Shown here: piece by piece, positions 1 to 9,713 of the stretch | How the letters are laid out: every line of letters begins with the position of its first letter | How positions within the stretch are numbered: the first letter of the stretch is position 1 | NCBI GenBank assembly: GCA_008000375.1 | Contig: SMOI01000023.1 | Span: 15,101-79,100 of the forward strand | DNA from: Poteriospumella lacustris | Lineage: Eukaryota; Sar; Chrysophyceae; Chromulinales; Dinobryaceae | Reading direction: 5' to 3' | Length of the DNA: 64,000 nucleotides | The notes under the pieces: generated by a model | Database searches by the model: none | What the model was told of the DNA's origin: nothing | What the model saw: only the letters and a program-made list of their open reading frames with translations | Program-made: the position numbers and the translations under genes

Positions 1-31
1 CTACAATCCGAAGAAAGAAAAGAGGTTCATC

Positions 32-679
32 ATGGTGAAGTACTACACACAAGATGAAATCGCGGTGCATAATCATGCCGATGATTGCTGGGTAATCATC
101 AACGAAAATGTCTACAATATCACGGAGCTTATTCGTGAGCACCGTGGTCCTTTGGCAGTCCCTCTTGTCGAAGCTGGAGGAACCTCCATTTCCCATTGGT
201 TCAACTCCAAAACAGGTGATCTGAAGAAGTATATCGATCCTGTACGGAACATTGAAGTTCCATACACACCGGAGGGTCGATTCATTCATGTTCCCCCCAG
301 TGACCCTGAAGATATGATTGAAGCGGTTCCATTGCCGTGGTGGAAAGACAGTCGGTACATCGTTGGACGTGTCTCCAAGAAAACAATGAAGATCAAAGTG
401 ACCAACATGCTTACCCGCAGTGAACACATCATCAAAGTCTGCAAGGAAGAAACCTTGAATGACATCAAAGAGCGCTATTATGAATACAACTTGAATTCAT
501 CCTCATACACGTGGAAGATTCTGAACGATGGTAAATTCGTGACGTTGAAGTCGGAGTTGACCTTGGAAGAGAATGGTATCCGCGACGAATCCGAAGATTT
601 CATTAAGTTAGGTGTTGACGAGGAAGCTTTTCTGCCCAATTTGCTGATTTACTATAACGATGATCTGCATGAAGCGTAA
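32..679 (+). CDS. CYB5D1: Cytochrome b5 domain-containing protein 1 (CYB5D1-like)
   Basis: A 215-residue single-exon protein, close to the length of animal CYB5D1. The N-terminal half is a cytochrome b5-like fold: the opening YYTQDEIAVHN and DDCWVIINENVYNIT match the family. The first haem-ligand region reads EHRGP instead of the classical HPGG, and a second candidate His lies in SHWF near residue 54. The C-terminal half is the extra region typical of CYB5D1 rather than of electron-transfer b5. CYB5D1 is known as an axonemal/ciliary protein linked to control of ciliary beating. It lies tail-to-tail with the dynein-assembly factor gene at 825-3969, so two cilium genes are adjacent. The start is the first ATG, 31 bases from the window edge; an upstream exon cannot be excluded. 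Confidence 0.8.
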   Translation: MVKYYTQDEIAVHNHADDCWVIINENVYNITELIREHRGPLAVPLVEAGGTSISHWFNSKTGDLKKYIDPVRNIEVPYTPEGRFIHVPPSDPEDMIEAVPLPWWKDSRYIVGRVSKKTMKIKVTNMLTRSEHIIKVCKEETLNDIKERYYEYNLNSSSYTWKILNDGKFVTLKSELTLEENGIRDESEDFIKLGVDEEAFLPNLLIYYNDDLHEA

Positions 680-824
680 GCTAAATCGGTGATGGGGGGG
701 GCTGATACGATTTGTAATTGAAGTTGGCAAAGTTGAAAATTTACAATTTAATTGTTGTTGTTATTTGTCATCAATGATATGGGGGGGGGGGAAGGGGTAT
801 GAACAGAGCGCGAAGAATAACACG

Positions 825-3800
825 TTAATCTAATTCGTTCACCAGGTCGCTACTAAATTGTAAACTGCTGATCAGACTCTTCACCGTCGCCGCGGAAGGG
901 GTGGACGTTGTCGTAGCTGGCGCTAGTGCTGGTGCTGCGGCTGAGGGAGTAGCAACCGTTGTGGAAGTGGCGGGTGCGACGGACTTTGACGGTGATTTGA
1001 CCGGAGCAGTATCTGCAGCGGTACTGGTGGCTTTCTGGGCGCTATCCAATGGAGTAGCGTCTACGACTTCAACATAAGGAAGGGTAGTGACCCACTTCTC
1101 TTGTGGGTCCGTGGATAGAGTACCAGGGGCAGCCTTGGTCAACAACAAAACCATGTTCTTCGCGGCAACATCATGGGTAATTCCCGAGAACAAAGGTGCT
1201 CCATTAGCCACCGCTGCTGCGGTGACAACACTCGAGAAATCAAACACATTGCCGAAATGCAACTTGTTTGATCCTGAGCCATCCTCGGGCGCAATGGCAT
1301 CGAAGCGGATGGCAATTTGATGATGATTGCGTGAGATGTGGACACTATCCGCCACAATCTGTGCCACTTGGATCAGAAAGACCACGGTTTGACCCCTCTC
1401 ACGCACTTCAAATGGAATGTCGGTCCGTTGAACTTCCGTTGCAGCGGAAGTAGTAGCCGCCGGGACTGGCGCTGGCGATGATTCTACAGGAATGGTGGCG
1501 GTGGCAACACGACCCTTGGTATCCAGATAGTATCCCAATCCACGATCACCCATGTGGAACACATACCCTGGTTTACGACCAACAAACTTGATGGCCGGGA
1601 TATAGTCCTTTGATTGATCCGCCTCCTGAGCCAGCTCTCGATCCAATTGCGCCGTAGTTGAGTTCGTGTTCGCCACGACCGGTGGTTCTGCTGCTGCCGC
1701 CGCCGCCTTCTTTGGTGCCGCTACTGCAGCTTTGGGTGTTGTTCGTGCAGCTGTTTCAGCTTCCTTCTTCGCCTTTTCAGCAGCTTCCATGACTTCTTTC
1801 TTCAGTGCATCACTGCTTGATAATACTTCGGCGGGTTCGGATACCCATCGATCATGCTTCTTTTGCTTGGTGTCTTCTCCAGCAGCTCGATGGATGGCGG
1901 TGGCCTTGCTACTGCGGGTCACATTCTCCTTCTTGGGTGACTCTGCTTGTTCTTCCTCTTCGGTAGAACTTAATTCCGTAATACCTGAAGGCGGAGGAGC
2001 GGTGACCCCAGACGATCCAGTGGTCACGGTGGCAACGGTCTCAATGGGCAACGTCACGATCAAGGCCTTTTTGCCTTTGTCAAAAGCGGCTTTTCCTTTC
2101 TTGTCAACCACCTTGTAAGGAAGAGCCATGTCTAACTTGTATGTTTCTTGGTACGTCAAACACAATCGCCTAACAAAAACAACAAATGGCATCAACCGAG
2201 TGTGAGTCAATGACCGAGAAAGGAATGTCATTCTTATGCAGGGTAAACGTACTTCTCAGACACATCAAGAACGATCTTTGATGGCGCTGTGACCATCGGC
2301 AACTGAATCTCATAAATGAGCTCCTTCGGGCTGAAAGACAGAGGAACATCCCATGGGCAATCGACAATCAGTGGAAGCTCAGAAACAACCGAAGAACCTG
2401 CAGTGCATCCCTTACCGCGTTGAGGCAACAGTGGAGCCAGCAGTTCCTTCAAAATCTCCCAACGAGGCGTTGTCTCGGTGCTTGACAACGACTTTGGGGA
2501 CCGCTGGAGGTAGTTTTTCATCGATGGGATTTGCAACAGGCGCAGCCGTCACGGGGGCTGTTGTCTCTTTGCCCTCTGAGCGAGTCTTGGAGCGAGCCTT
2601 CGATGAAACAGGCTTCAACATATCATCTCCACCCTTTTCTACTACACTTGATCCTAAAGACAACGCAGCGGCAGCATCTAAAGCACTACGACTTCCTTCT
2701 GTGGAGGATGACGTCTCAGTATTGAGACCATCCAACGGAAGAACAGGCGCCTTCTTTCCCTTGGAAGTATTTGATGACGCAGATTTGTCATTGACTGACA
2801 AGTCACCCAACATGCGCGACAGAGATTCTTCTTCTTGGGAAAGCGCTTTGGTTTCCCCCTCCTCGTCTACCACTGGACCGTCATGAGCACCTTGCTTCTT
2901 TGGTCGAATCGTTGGGATTTTGTCTTCGTAAATAGATTTCTTGGACGAATTTAGAAATCCTTTCTTGATGGCAGGTCCAGAAGTCTAACGTGAAATGTAT
3001 AATACTGTAAGGGAATCTGAATTTTTCATCAGCAAAATAAATATCTTCTTTACCTTCTTCGCAGTGGTCTTCGCAGCCGTGCTGGGTGCAGCAGTTGGTG
3101 CTGTGCTTGGTGCATCTTGTTCTTCACCATCAGTCTTCGCTGCAACAGTAGATCTGGATCCAGTTACTTTGACGGAAGACGTTGCTTTAGGGGCTGTAGA
3201 ACTGTTATTATTATTGTTGTTGTTGTTGTGGTTCCAATTTTCCAAACTGGATACTGCCACCATCATGGTAGGAACGGCACCCTCCTTGTACGAGATTCCC
3301 TTCACGACATGGAATTGACGATCCAATGTAACTTTATGACCTTGTCGCTTGTATGCTTCTTCAACTCCGTCCATAGCTGTGGTGACTAACATGTTGCGAA
3401 AGTTGGTATTCATGCTTCCCAAGCTCAAGGCCATTGGATGATAACAGCAATCAAAACAGGTGGAGTTTTCACCCTTTTTGTCTTTTTCCATGTGAGGTGG
3501 ACCCAGCGAGTAAGGCAATGACCAACAATCGCCTTTTGGTGTCGTTTGCTTTGTCGGCTCAGCAATTTTGTCGCTCTGAACGATATTGATGAAGATTTTA
3601 TCTTTTTCGGCCTCCTTGCCATCCATCCACTTGTATGTCTTCGCCACGAATCCTGGAGATGGCCTGTCATACACCAATTATTATTAGAAACGAAAAGATT
3701 ATCAGAATGTGCGGTTCATACCTAATCAGCTGCTTTCCTTGCGGAACTTTGTCTTCGGTTTCCAATTGAGATATGTACTGCTCAGTCTCTTCTCTGTAAC

Positions 3801-3969
3801 TAGGATCTTGAATCTCATCCATGTAATCTGCAAACATTTTACGGAATTCTGGATCTTCGAAAGCCTTCTTGAATCTATCAGCTTCTTCTGTGGAAAACTT
3901 CATATCCTCTCCACGACGCTCTTGAGCACGTTCAAACATCTCACCCATTACTTTTGCATCCATGTTCAT
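825..3969 (-). CDS. DNAAF2: Dynein axonemal assembly factor 2 / Kintoun (PIH1 domain protein)
   Basis: Five exons can be joined in frame: 3969-3722, 3663-3054, 2984-2416, 2330-2253 and 2169-825, giving 949 residues. All introns (58-85 bp) are GT-AG. The N-terminus is a PIH1 domain: RPSPGFVAKTYK follows the first splice junction, then GDCWSLPYSLGPP and a conserved Cys/His stretch. A CS-like domain spans roughly residues 475-535: IQLPMV, LDVSEKRLCL (formed only after splicing) and YKLDMALPYKV, then KGKAAFDKGKKALIVTLP. This PIH1 plus CS-like layout is that of Kintoun, a cytoplasmic co-chaperone working with HSP90/HSP70 to preassemble axonemal dynein arms. The remainder is low-complexity Ala/Ser/Thr. 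It is divergent from the DENR gene downstream on the other strand. PIH1D1 or PIH1D3 are alternatives, but the length favours DNAAF2. Confidence 0.82.
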
Positions 3970-4327
3970 CTTTCTCGATAATCAAAGAGAATCAACTCAG
4001 AACAAGATTGGCGATATCGATTGAGAACTTCTTTGCTCTTTCTTCAGCAAGATTTATTGTGCAGATGATCAATTCCGACTTCCAATTTCGAATGTTTTTT
4101 GTCTCAACAACCTTCGATCTTCTGGTGGCGTTTTACAAAAATCAGTAACGGTCCCAAATGAGAGAGAGGGAAATATCTAGGGTATCTGGGAGTTTGCGCA
4201 ACTTGGCAGCGAGTGATGAATGAAGACTGGATAAACGAATGACGATGATTAGTTATGAAGCCTATCGCTTTGGATCAGCACTTTTCAATTGGCACAACAG
4301 TGTGGTATTTGACCCGAAAGACTCAAA
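3970..4327. other. Divergent intergenic region DNAAF2/DENR
   Basis: 358 bases between two head-to-head starts, probably carrying both promoters. I see no extra gene, RNA or obvious repeat. Confidence 0.5.
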
Positions 4328-5045
4328 ATGGCTGATTTTGTTGGAAAGGACGAAGCAGTCGCCCCCGGCGAAGTGGCAGAGGCCACCGCAGCCCCCGTCG
4401 CAGTAGCGACTCCATTTGTCCGAAGCCTGCCAGAGGTGATGATCAATGCTGCCGATGCTTTGACCGTGCAGTATTGTGGTGTTTGTTCAATGCCTCCTGA
4501 GTTTTGCGAATACGGAGCATGCTATGATCGATGTCGCGAATGGATTCAATCGAACTGTCCAGACATGTTGAGCATTTCTTCTTCGTTGGCCGCAGCCTCT
4601 GTTTCATCTAGCGGTGAACCGGCTGCAGCTGCCCCTAAACCGAAGGGTGGAGGAGCAGCTGCGCCCAAGAAATTGGCAACGATGCAAACACGTATTCTGA
4701 TCTCTAGAATTCAGCGACAAAGGAAGAAGTTTATCACTGCTGTTGTTGGATTGGATACTATTCCGGAGACAAAAATCAAGGATATTGCGAAGTTGTTCGG
4801 AAAGAAGTTTTCTTCTGGAGCATCTGTGGGTGAAACAGCGACCGGTGCCAAAGAGGTTACTATCCAGGGCGATGTTTCATTTGATATTCCACCGTTGTTG
4901 GTGCAAGAATACAAGGTAAGGCCCACCGTAAACATCGGAGCATGCATGTTTGTCCTCATCTAATTTAACGTTTTGTGTCTTCGTTTAGGTCGATCCTACG
5001 TGTATTTTCTACGCTGATGGAAACAATTTGACACCATATGCTTAG
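4328..5045 (+). CDS. DENR: Density-regulated protein DENR (SUI1-domain translation factor)
   Basis: Two exons, 4328-4915 and 4989-5045, separated by a 73-bp GT-AG intron, give 214 residues. The N-terminal region carries the DENR Cys motif (YCGVCSMPPEFCEYG, with CYDRCREW following), a small zinc-binding module. After an Ala/Pro/Gly linker comes a SUI1/eIF1-like domain beginning around residue 125: RILISRIQRQRKKF, TAVVGLDTI, and IKDIAKLFGKKFSSG, where the last corresponds to the family's KKFA.G motif. The second exon supplies the terminal strand (YADGNNLTPYA). DENR with MCTS1 ejects deacylated tRNA and recycles 40S subunits and promotes reinitiation after upstream ORFs. The length is close to human DENR (198). 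Confidence 0.92.
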
Positions 5046-5498
5046 TTTGCCCGATTGGCGAACATGTAATCAGTAGAGTCTCACTTGATTCCAAACTCTC
5101 TTCAACCATATATCTTTTGCTTCTTTATTCAATACGAAAATAGTACTCAAATGTGCCGTAGAAAGACTGCAGAGCAAAGAAACAAGCAACTTAGCAACTT
5201 TGCCCTGTTCTCTGACAAGGTACATATTTATCTCCGAAGGGAGTTCACTTACGAAAATTGTAGAGCCGACATTGACCACCTGCTTTCGTCATCATGTCAT
5301 CGTCGATCGTCGATGGATGCGATGTTGTGAGTTGTGAGCCATTACTGGTTCTTTAACCGTACACAAATAGACGTTGCGCTTTATCCTCGGGGGTATTTGT
5401 GACTCTTGACATTGCGATCATCGTAGCGTGTCGGTTGGTAAACCTTTCCGGTCATTTCAGCTGTTGAAAGCTAAAGAGAGAGCTTTTCGAAGGAAATC
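5046..5498. other. Intergenic region, no gene seen
   Basis: 453 bases between DENR and the next plus-strand gene. Short open frames on both strands lack family signals. Contains the 3' UTR of DENR and presumably the promoter of the 5499 gene. Confidence 0.4.
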
Positions 5499-5966
5499 AT
5501 GGCGCTCAACCGATCTACCAGTGGAGGAAAAATGAATGAATCTACTGACAGCTTTCGCAGTCGAAGTCCCAGTATACGGTATCAACCTCTTCAGCTCGAT
5601 TTGGAGAGCGATATGGAATCTAGGCGGAAGTTGTTCCGACAGAAGCAGTTGAAGAAGCTCTGCTGGGCAGGATCTCTGGGGTTCTTCGGTTTCTTGATGC
5701 TGATGGTAGGCTTGAATTGGTATACGATTAATCGAAAAGGATTTTCGGCGTTTTTGATGGTCGGTTTCTTGATGTTTGTCCCGGGCGCATATGGAGTATA
5801 CGAGGTATGCACGTCTATTCAACTGAAAAACTGTTGCCTGGTTTATGAAAGACAATTTTACCGGTTCTCTCTACAGGTTGTCGGGACGTTGAATGGATGG
5901 AGTGGATTCGAGCAGCTTAATGATGGCAATGATGGCGACGAAGATAGTTGGACGTTTACTCTTTGA
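5499..5966 (+). CDS. TMEM230/TMEM134-family small membrane protein
   Basis: Two exons, 5499-5804 and 5877-5966 (72-bp GT-AG intron), encode 131 residues. A Ser-rich, charged N-terminus of about 50 residues is followed by two hydrophobic segments separated by a short basic loop: one around LCWAGSLGFFGFLMLMVGL and one around FLMVGFLMFVPGAYGVYE. The motif FxPGxYxxYE, followed after splicing by a Gly/Trp-containing acidic tail, is the signature of the DUF872 family that includes TMEM230 and TMEM134, small two-pass proteins of the secretory/endolysosomal system. Which of the two paralogues this is cannot be decided. Confidence 0.65.
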   Translation: MALNRSTSGGKMNESTDSFRSRSPSIRYQPLQLDLESDMESRRKLFRQKQLKKLCWAGSLGFFGFLMLMVGLNWYTINRKGFSAFLMVGFLMFVPGAYGVYEVCTSIQLKNCCLVYERQFYRFSLQVVGTLNGWSGFEQLNDGNDGDEDSWTFTL

Positions 5967-6643
5967 TGTGTTTTATGGTTTATTGGACGGGATCTGACGA
6001 TTCCGGTCGTTGAATCTGGCGAATATTCTGAAAACTGTTGTCTGTTCAGTTAATTTCTGGACAGTGTCTTGTATATAACCCCTACCCCCACTCGGCTTAC
6101 GCCGAATCCAGTAGCGAACAAATCGAGCAAGTAGTCTTGAGCATTGAAAAGAGATCGTAATGTGGCCTTCTCGAAATTTTCATTAGTTTTTGGCCAATAA
6201 ATATGCCTCGGCTGTGCATTCCTGTTTGCTTCTTTCTTGCATTGCGTTCTTTAACGTTGCTGAAGCTGCCGGTTATTCGAAGCTGGTGTGCTGTCAGTCA
6301 TACTTAACAAGCCGTTGAACGCTAGTTCCAATGTCAAACTGCCCATCATCTCAAAATATTCGCGGATTCTTGATGAAGAGCACCTTTGTCTCACTGTCAA
6401 TAAAGATCATAACACAGCGCACCGATAAGTGCCCATACAGCAGGCAACAGCAGCAGCAGCAGCAGCCGGTGCCGTCGTCGTCGTCGTCATCATCATCGTC
6501 GTCATGTCTTGGCCGATGTTGTTGGTGCGGAAGACATGGACTTGCCTTTTTCTCTTCTTCTTCTTGTTGTTGGTTTCAACTCGTCGGACATCTCAGCACT
6601 TCATCACTTGTCCAACGCAGCAACAGGTGTTCTGAAATCGATC
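5967..6643. other. Intergenic region leading into the inverted duplication
   Basis: 5967-6470 holds the 3' UTR of the 5499 gene and unassigned sequence. At 6439-6466 there is a CAG-type run, and at 6471-6500 a TCG/TCA trinucleotide run. From about 6501 the sequence is homologous (inverted) to 9219-9386. Confidence 0.5.
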
Positions 6644-7793
6644 ATGAGCTTTCTCAGGAAGTTGTCGCCGTTTCGACGAGCTCCCAAGGTCCTGATCAAT
6701 CCCAACGATGACTTTCGTCAGCTGACCTTCATCATGCACGATGCCAAGGCGTTGCAGAGCATATCAGATCGACAGCGTCGTCAATTATCCGAGATCAGAA
6801 ACGTTCTCGTCGACAGTTCCTCCAATGTCACGTCAACATTGGCCAAGCTCAAAGCTATCGAAGACTCGGCCGCAAACAGCGTAGAGCAATTCATTTCGAA
6901 GGCATCTAAGATGAAGATGGAGGAGCTATCACTCGATAGTACAGCAGTGACCACGCAGACGAGCACCCGTAGCAGCGGCATGCTTTCCATCTTTCAGACA
7001 TCCAAGGAGTTGAAGCCATCCACCAACAGTTTGCAGCTAATATCAACCAACACACCGAAGGGCTATCCCCTTCTTCCATACGACAATATGCAACTCGTAT
7101 TGAGATTACAACTGGTCAAAGAGTACTTCTCAGCTCTTCAAGGTTTGTTGGAGAGATCAGAAATCTCCGTCAAATCGCTGGAGAGCTCGTCGAAGTTGAT
7201 CCGCTTGCTCGACGCAGTCTTGCTGGGAACCTCGTCGGAGCGGATTCATGAGCACATGACTCTGTTTGGGCCAGAGTTTTTTCAGTACACCATGCAAACG
7301 TGCTTTTATTCTCTGTATGAGGCGGAAATCCAAGCACTCTGTCGGCACTTAGACAAGTATCCGCTTCAGGTCAAGGCCCACCAGAAGCTGTTGCAAAAGA
7401 ACTCGGGCAGCACGTATCTCTTGGATTCACTGGAGTTGAACACGAAGCTGCGGTGTATTCTTGCATGGATGGGTAAGGATGCTGCTCTATCACCGTCGAT
7501 ATCCTCCGCGATTGCTGATCGAATCATGATGTCGCATATTGTTTTGTTCATGTAGATCCTAACTTCTTCGGTGGCTACCGGCCTCTGGACGACAACTTCA
7601 GTCTACCCTTCTCAGAAGTGCTAAAAGGACGCAAGCGCTTCTTTGCAGACGGGGAGAAGATATCTGTGCTGTATGTCGAGCATTTGCAAGGCAAAATTCG
7701 AGAGTACCAGAACACCAAGGAAGAGGACCGAAGCACCCTGCGGCAAGGCACGTACTTTATCTTAATCACCATTCTATTAGATTGGTTAGTTTG
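6501..7793 (+). repeat. Left arm of a long inverted duplication
   Basis: This arm is repeated in reverse complement at 8069-9386. Between 6644 and about 7793 paired positions sum to 15862 without indels, and the DNA is identical wherever compared, including the intron and synonymous sites. Open frames on all strands mirror each other exactly. Between 6501 and 6643 the arms are still homologous but differ by substitutions and a net 25 bp. Substitutions begin again at 7794. Confidence 0.95.
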
Positions 7794-7803
7794 CACCATC
7801 TAA
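6644..7803 (+). CDS. Unknown protein, left copy of the inverted gene pair (3'-truncated)
   Basis: Exons 6644-7472 and 7556-7803 join in frame across an 83-bp GT-AG intron (Trp-Met-Asp at the junction), giving 358 residues up to a stop at 7801-7803. I recognise no family. The start MSFLRKLSPFRRAP is basic. Residues about 25-85 are amphipathic with heptad-like spacing; 130-275 are predicted mostly helical (YDNMQLVLRLQLVKEYFSAL and FFQYTMQTCFYSLYEAEI). After splicing comes DPNFFGGYRPLDDNF. The overall look is a helical-bundle, BAR-like or membrane-trafficking protein, which is only an impression. It is identical to the right copy through exon 2. The last codons (LLDWLVCTI) probably read into what is intron in the right copy, and no counterpart of the right copy's last exon exists here, so this copy is probably truncated. 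Confidence 0.6.
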
Positions 7804-7843
7804 ATGTAATATGTTGCACTTCAACTATTTCGCTCGCTTGATT

Positions 7844-9218
7844 TCAATTATGAGAAATGCGATGTACAGTATTGTTCACTCCCTTCGTTGCGGCTTTAGC
7901 TCGCGGCAGCTTCTTCATCGAATAGGAAACATAAGTTGGGTTAGCCCCTGGGTCTGAAAGATGGGGAGGGGAATGTTGAATGAAGAAGCAATAAGTTGAA
8001 CGTACCAAGGGCGCATTGCAGAAGCGAGCAACAACATAGTTCAGCAGCATTTTTACAGTTAAATTGTACAAACTAACCAATCTAATAGAATGGTGATTAA
8101 GATAAAGTACGTGCCTTGCCGCAGGGTGCTTCGGTCCTCTTCCTTGGTGTTCTGGTACTCTCGAATTTTGCCTTGCAAATGCTCGACATACAGCACAGAT
8201 ATCTTCTCCCCGTCTGCAAAGAAGCGCTTGCGTCCTTTTAGCACTTCTGAGAAGGGTAGACTGAAGTTGTCGTCCAGAGGCCGGTAGCCACCGAAGAAGT
8301 TAGGATCTACATGAACAAAACAATATGCGACATCATGATTCGATCAGCAATCGCGGAGGATATCGACGGTGATAGAGCAGCATCCTTACCCATCCATGCA
8401 AGAATACACCGCAGCTTCGTGTTCAACTCCAGTGAATCCAAGAGATACGTGCTGCCCGAGTTCTTTTGCAACAGCTTCTGGTGGGCCTTGACCTGAAGCG
8501 GATACTTGTCTAAGTGCCGACAGAGTGCTTGGATTTCCGCCTCATACAGAGAATAAAAGCACGTTTGCATGGTGTACTGAAAAAACTCTGGCCCAAACAG
8601 AGTCATGTGCTCATGAATCCGCTCCGACGAGGTTCCCAGCAAGACTGCGTCGAGCAAGCGGATCAACTTCGACGAGCTCTCCAGCGATTTGACGGAGATT
8701 TCTGATCTCTCCAACAAACCTTGAAGAGCTGAGAAGTACTCTTTGACCAGTTGTAATCTCAATACGAGTTGCATATTGTCGTATGGAAGAAGGGGATAGC
8801 CCTTCGGTGTGTTGGTTGATATTAGCTGCAAACTGTTGGTGGATGGCTTCAACTCCTTGGATGTCTGAAAGATGGAAAGCATGCCGCTGCTACGGGTGCT
8901 CGTCTGCGTGGTCACTGCTGTACTATCGAGTGATAGCTCCTCCATCTTCATCTTAGATGCCTTCGAAATGAATTGCTCTACGCTGTTTGCGGCCGAGTCT
9001 TCGATAGCTTTGAGCTTGGCCAATGTTGACGTGACATTGGAGGAACTGTCGACGAGAACGTTTCTGATCTCGGATAATTGACGACGCTGTCGATCTGATA
9101 TGCTCTGCAACGCCTTGGCATCGTGCATGATGAAGGTCAGCTGACGAAAGTCATCGTTGGGATTGATCAGGACCTTGGGAGCTCGTCGAAACGGCGACAA
9201 CTTCCTGAGAAAGCTCAT
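7844..9218 (-). CDS. Unknown protein, right copy of the inverted gene pair (apparently complete)
   Basis: Mirror image of 6644-7803: exon 1 9218-8390, an 83-bp intron, exon 2 from 8306. Beyond the arm this copy has a further candidate exon, 7953-7844, preceded by a good acceptor (pyrimidine-rich, ending TTTCAG). It encodes DPGANPTYVSYSMKKLP and a basic tail ending HRISHN. Joining it in frame needs a donor leaving phase 1; the only one I found is a GC donor after 8115 (AAG/GCACGT), giving a 161-bp GC-AG intron and 376 residues. Reading through instead gives the same LLDWLVCTI stop as the left copy. The function is unknown. The presence of the extra exon suggests this strand is the ancestral orientation and the left copy the derivative. 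Confidence 0.55.
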
Positions 9219-9386
9219 GATCGATTTCAGAACACCAACAGAAGGTAGCAGTCACTGTTGCTGCGTTGGACAAGTGATGAAGTGCTGAGATGTCCGACGA
9301 GTTGATCGACGCAAGAACCAACATATGGAACAACAAGAAGGCATGCCCATGTCTTCCGCACCAACGACATCGGCCAAGACATGACG
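8069..9386 (-). repeat. Right arm of the long inverted duplication
   Basis: Reverse complement of 6501-7793. The spacer between arms (about 7794-8068) is not symmetrical at high identity, although its edges retain weak similarity (for example a CTCGCTT motif on each side). The right arm carries about 25 extra bases near 9225-9260, just upstream of the shared ATG. Confidence 0.95.
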
Positions 9387-9428
9387 ACGACGGCGACGAC
9401 GACGACGAGACGACGACGATGACGACGA

Positions 9429-9479
<51 letters not shown>

Positions 9480-9480
9480 T
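9387..9480. repeat. Expanded (ACG)n/(TCG)n microsatellite
   Basis: A nearly pure run of GACGAC triplets ends the right arm. The left arm has the same motif but only about 30 bases. It generates spurious poly-Ser/Arg/Asp/Thr frames in every register. Confidence 0.9.
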
Positions 9481-9713
9481 TGACGAATTGCGAAGACAAT
9501 TTGAGCTATGCCTTGAGGTCGTGATGCCGCATTGCCAATAGCATCTGCAGTTGCACTAATAAATACAGAATTGAAGCACAACAACAAAATGGGTATGAGT
9601 GTGCAATGAAAAAGGGGGGGGGCAAATTTAGGAGACTGTTTACACAATTCTTGGCGAGTTATGTCTACTCGTAAAACCGATTGAGAAGCTTGTCTCCGCT
9701 CAAAACAAGGAGA
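9481..9713. other. Spacer between the inverted duplication and the MDR gene
   Basis: Together with the microsatellite this completes the gene-free stretch 9219-9713. It is AT-rich, with a short poly-G run near 9613. No gene is visible. Confidence 0.4.

Noticed and set aside
2412-2536. Apparent frameshift in DNAAF2
   Set aside because: Explained by an 85-bp GT-AG intron (2331-2415) with a good acceptor; a tempting 18-nt intron here gives the wrong frame.
6509-6643. In-frame extension of the left inverted copy upstream of MSFLRK
   Set aside because: The frame is broken in the right copy by indels although the proteins are otherwise identical, so this is 5' UTR.
6501-9386. DNA transposon with inverted terminal repeats
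   Set aside because: The repeats are whole-gene arms with an intron, there is no transposase and no target-site duplication was seen.
9227-9647. Overlapping ORFs with poly-Arg, poly-Ser, poly-Asp/Thr
   Set aside because: All are translations of one (TCG/ACG)n microsatellite in different frames; no start context or family.
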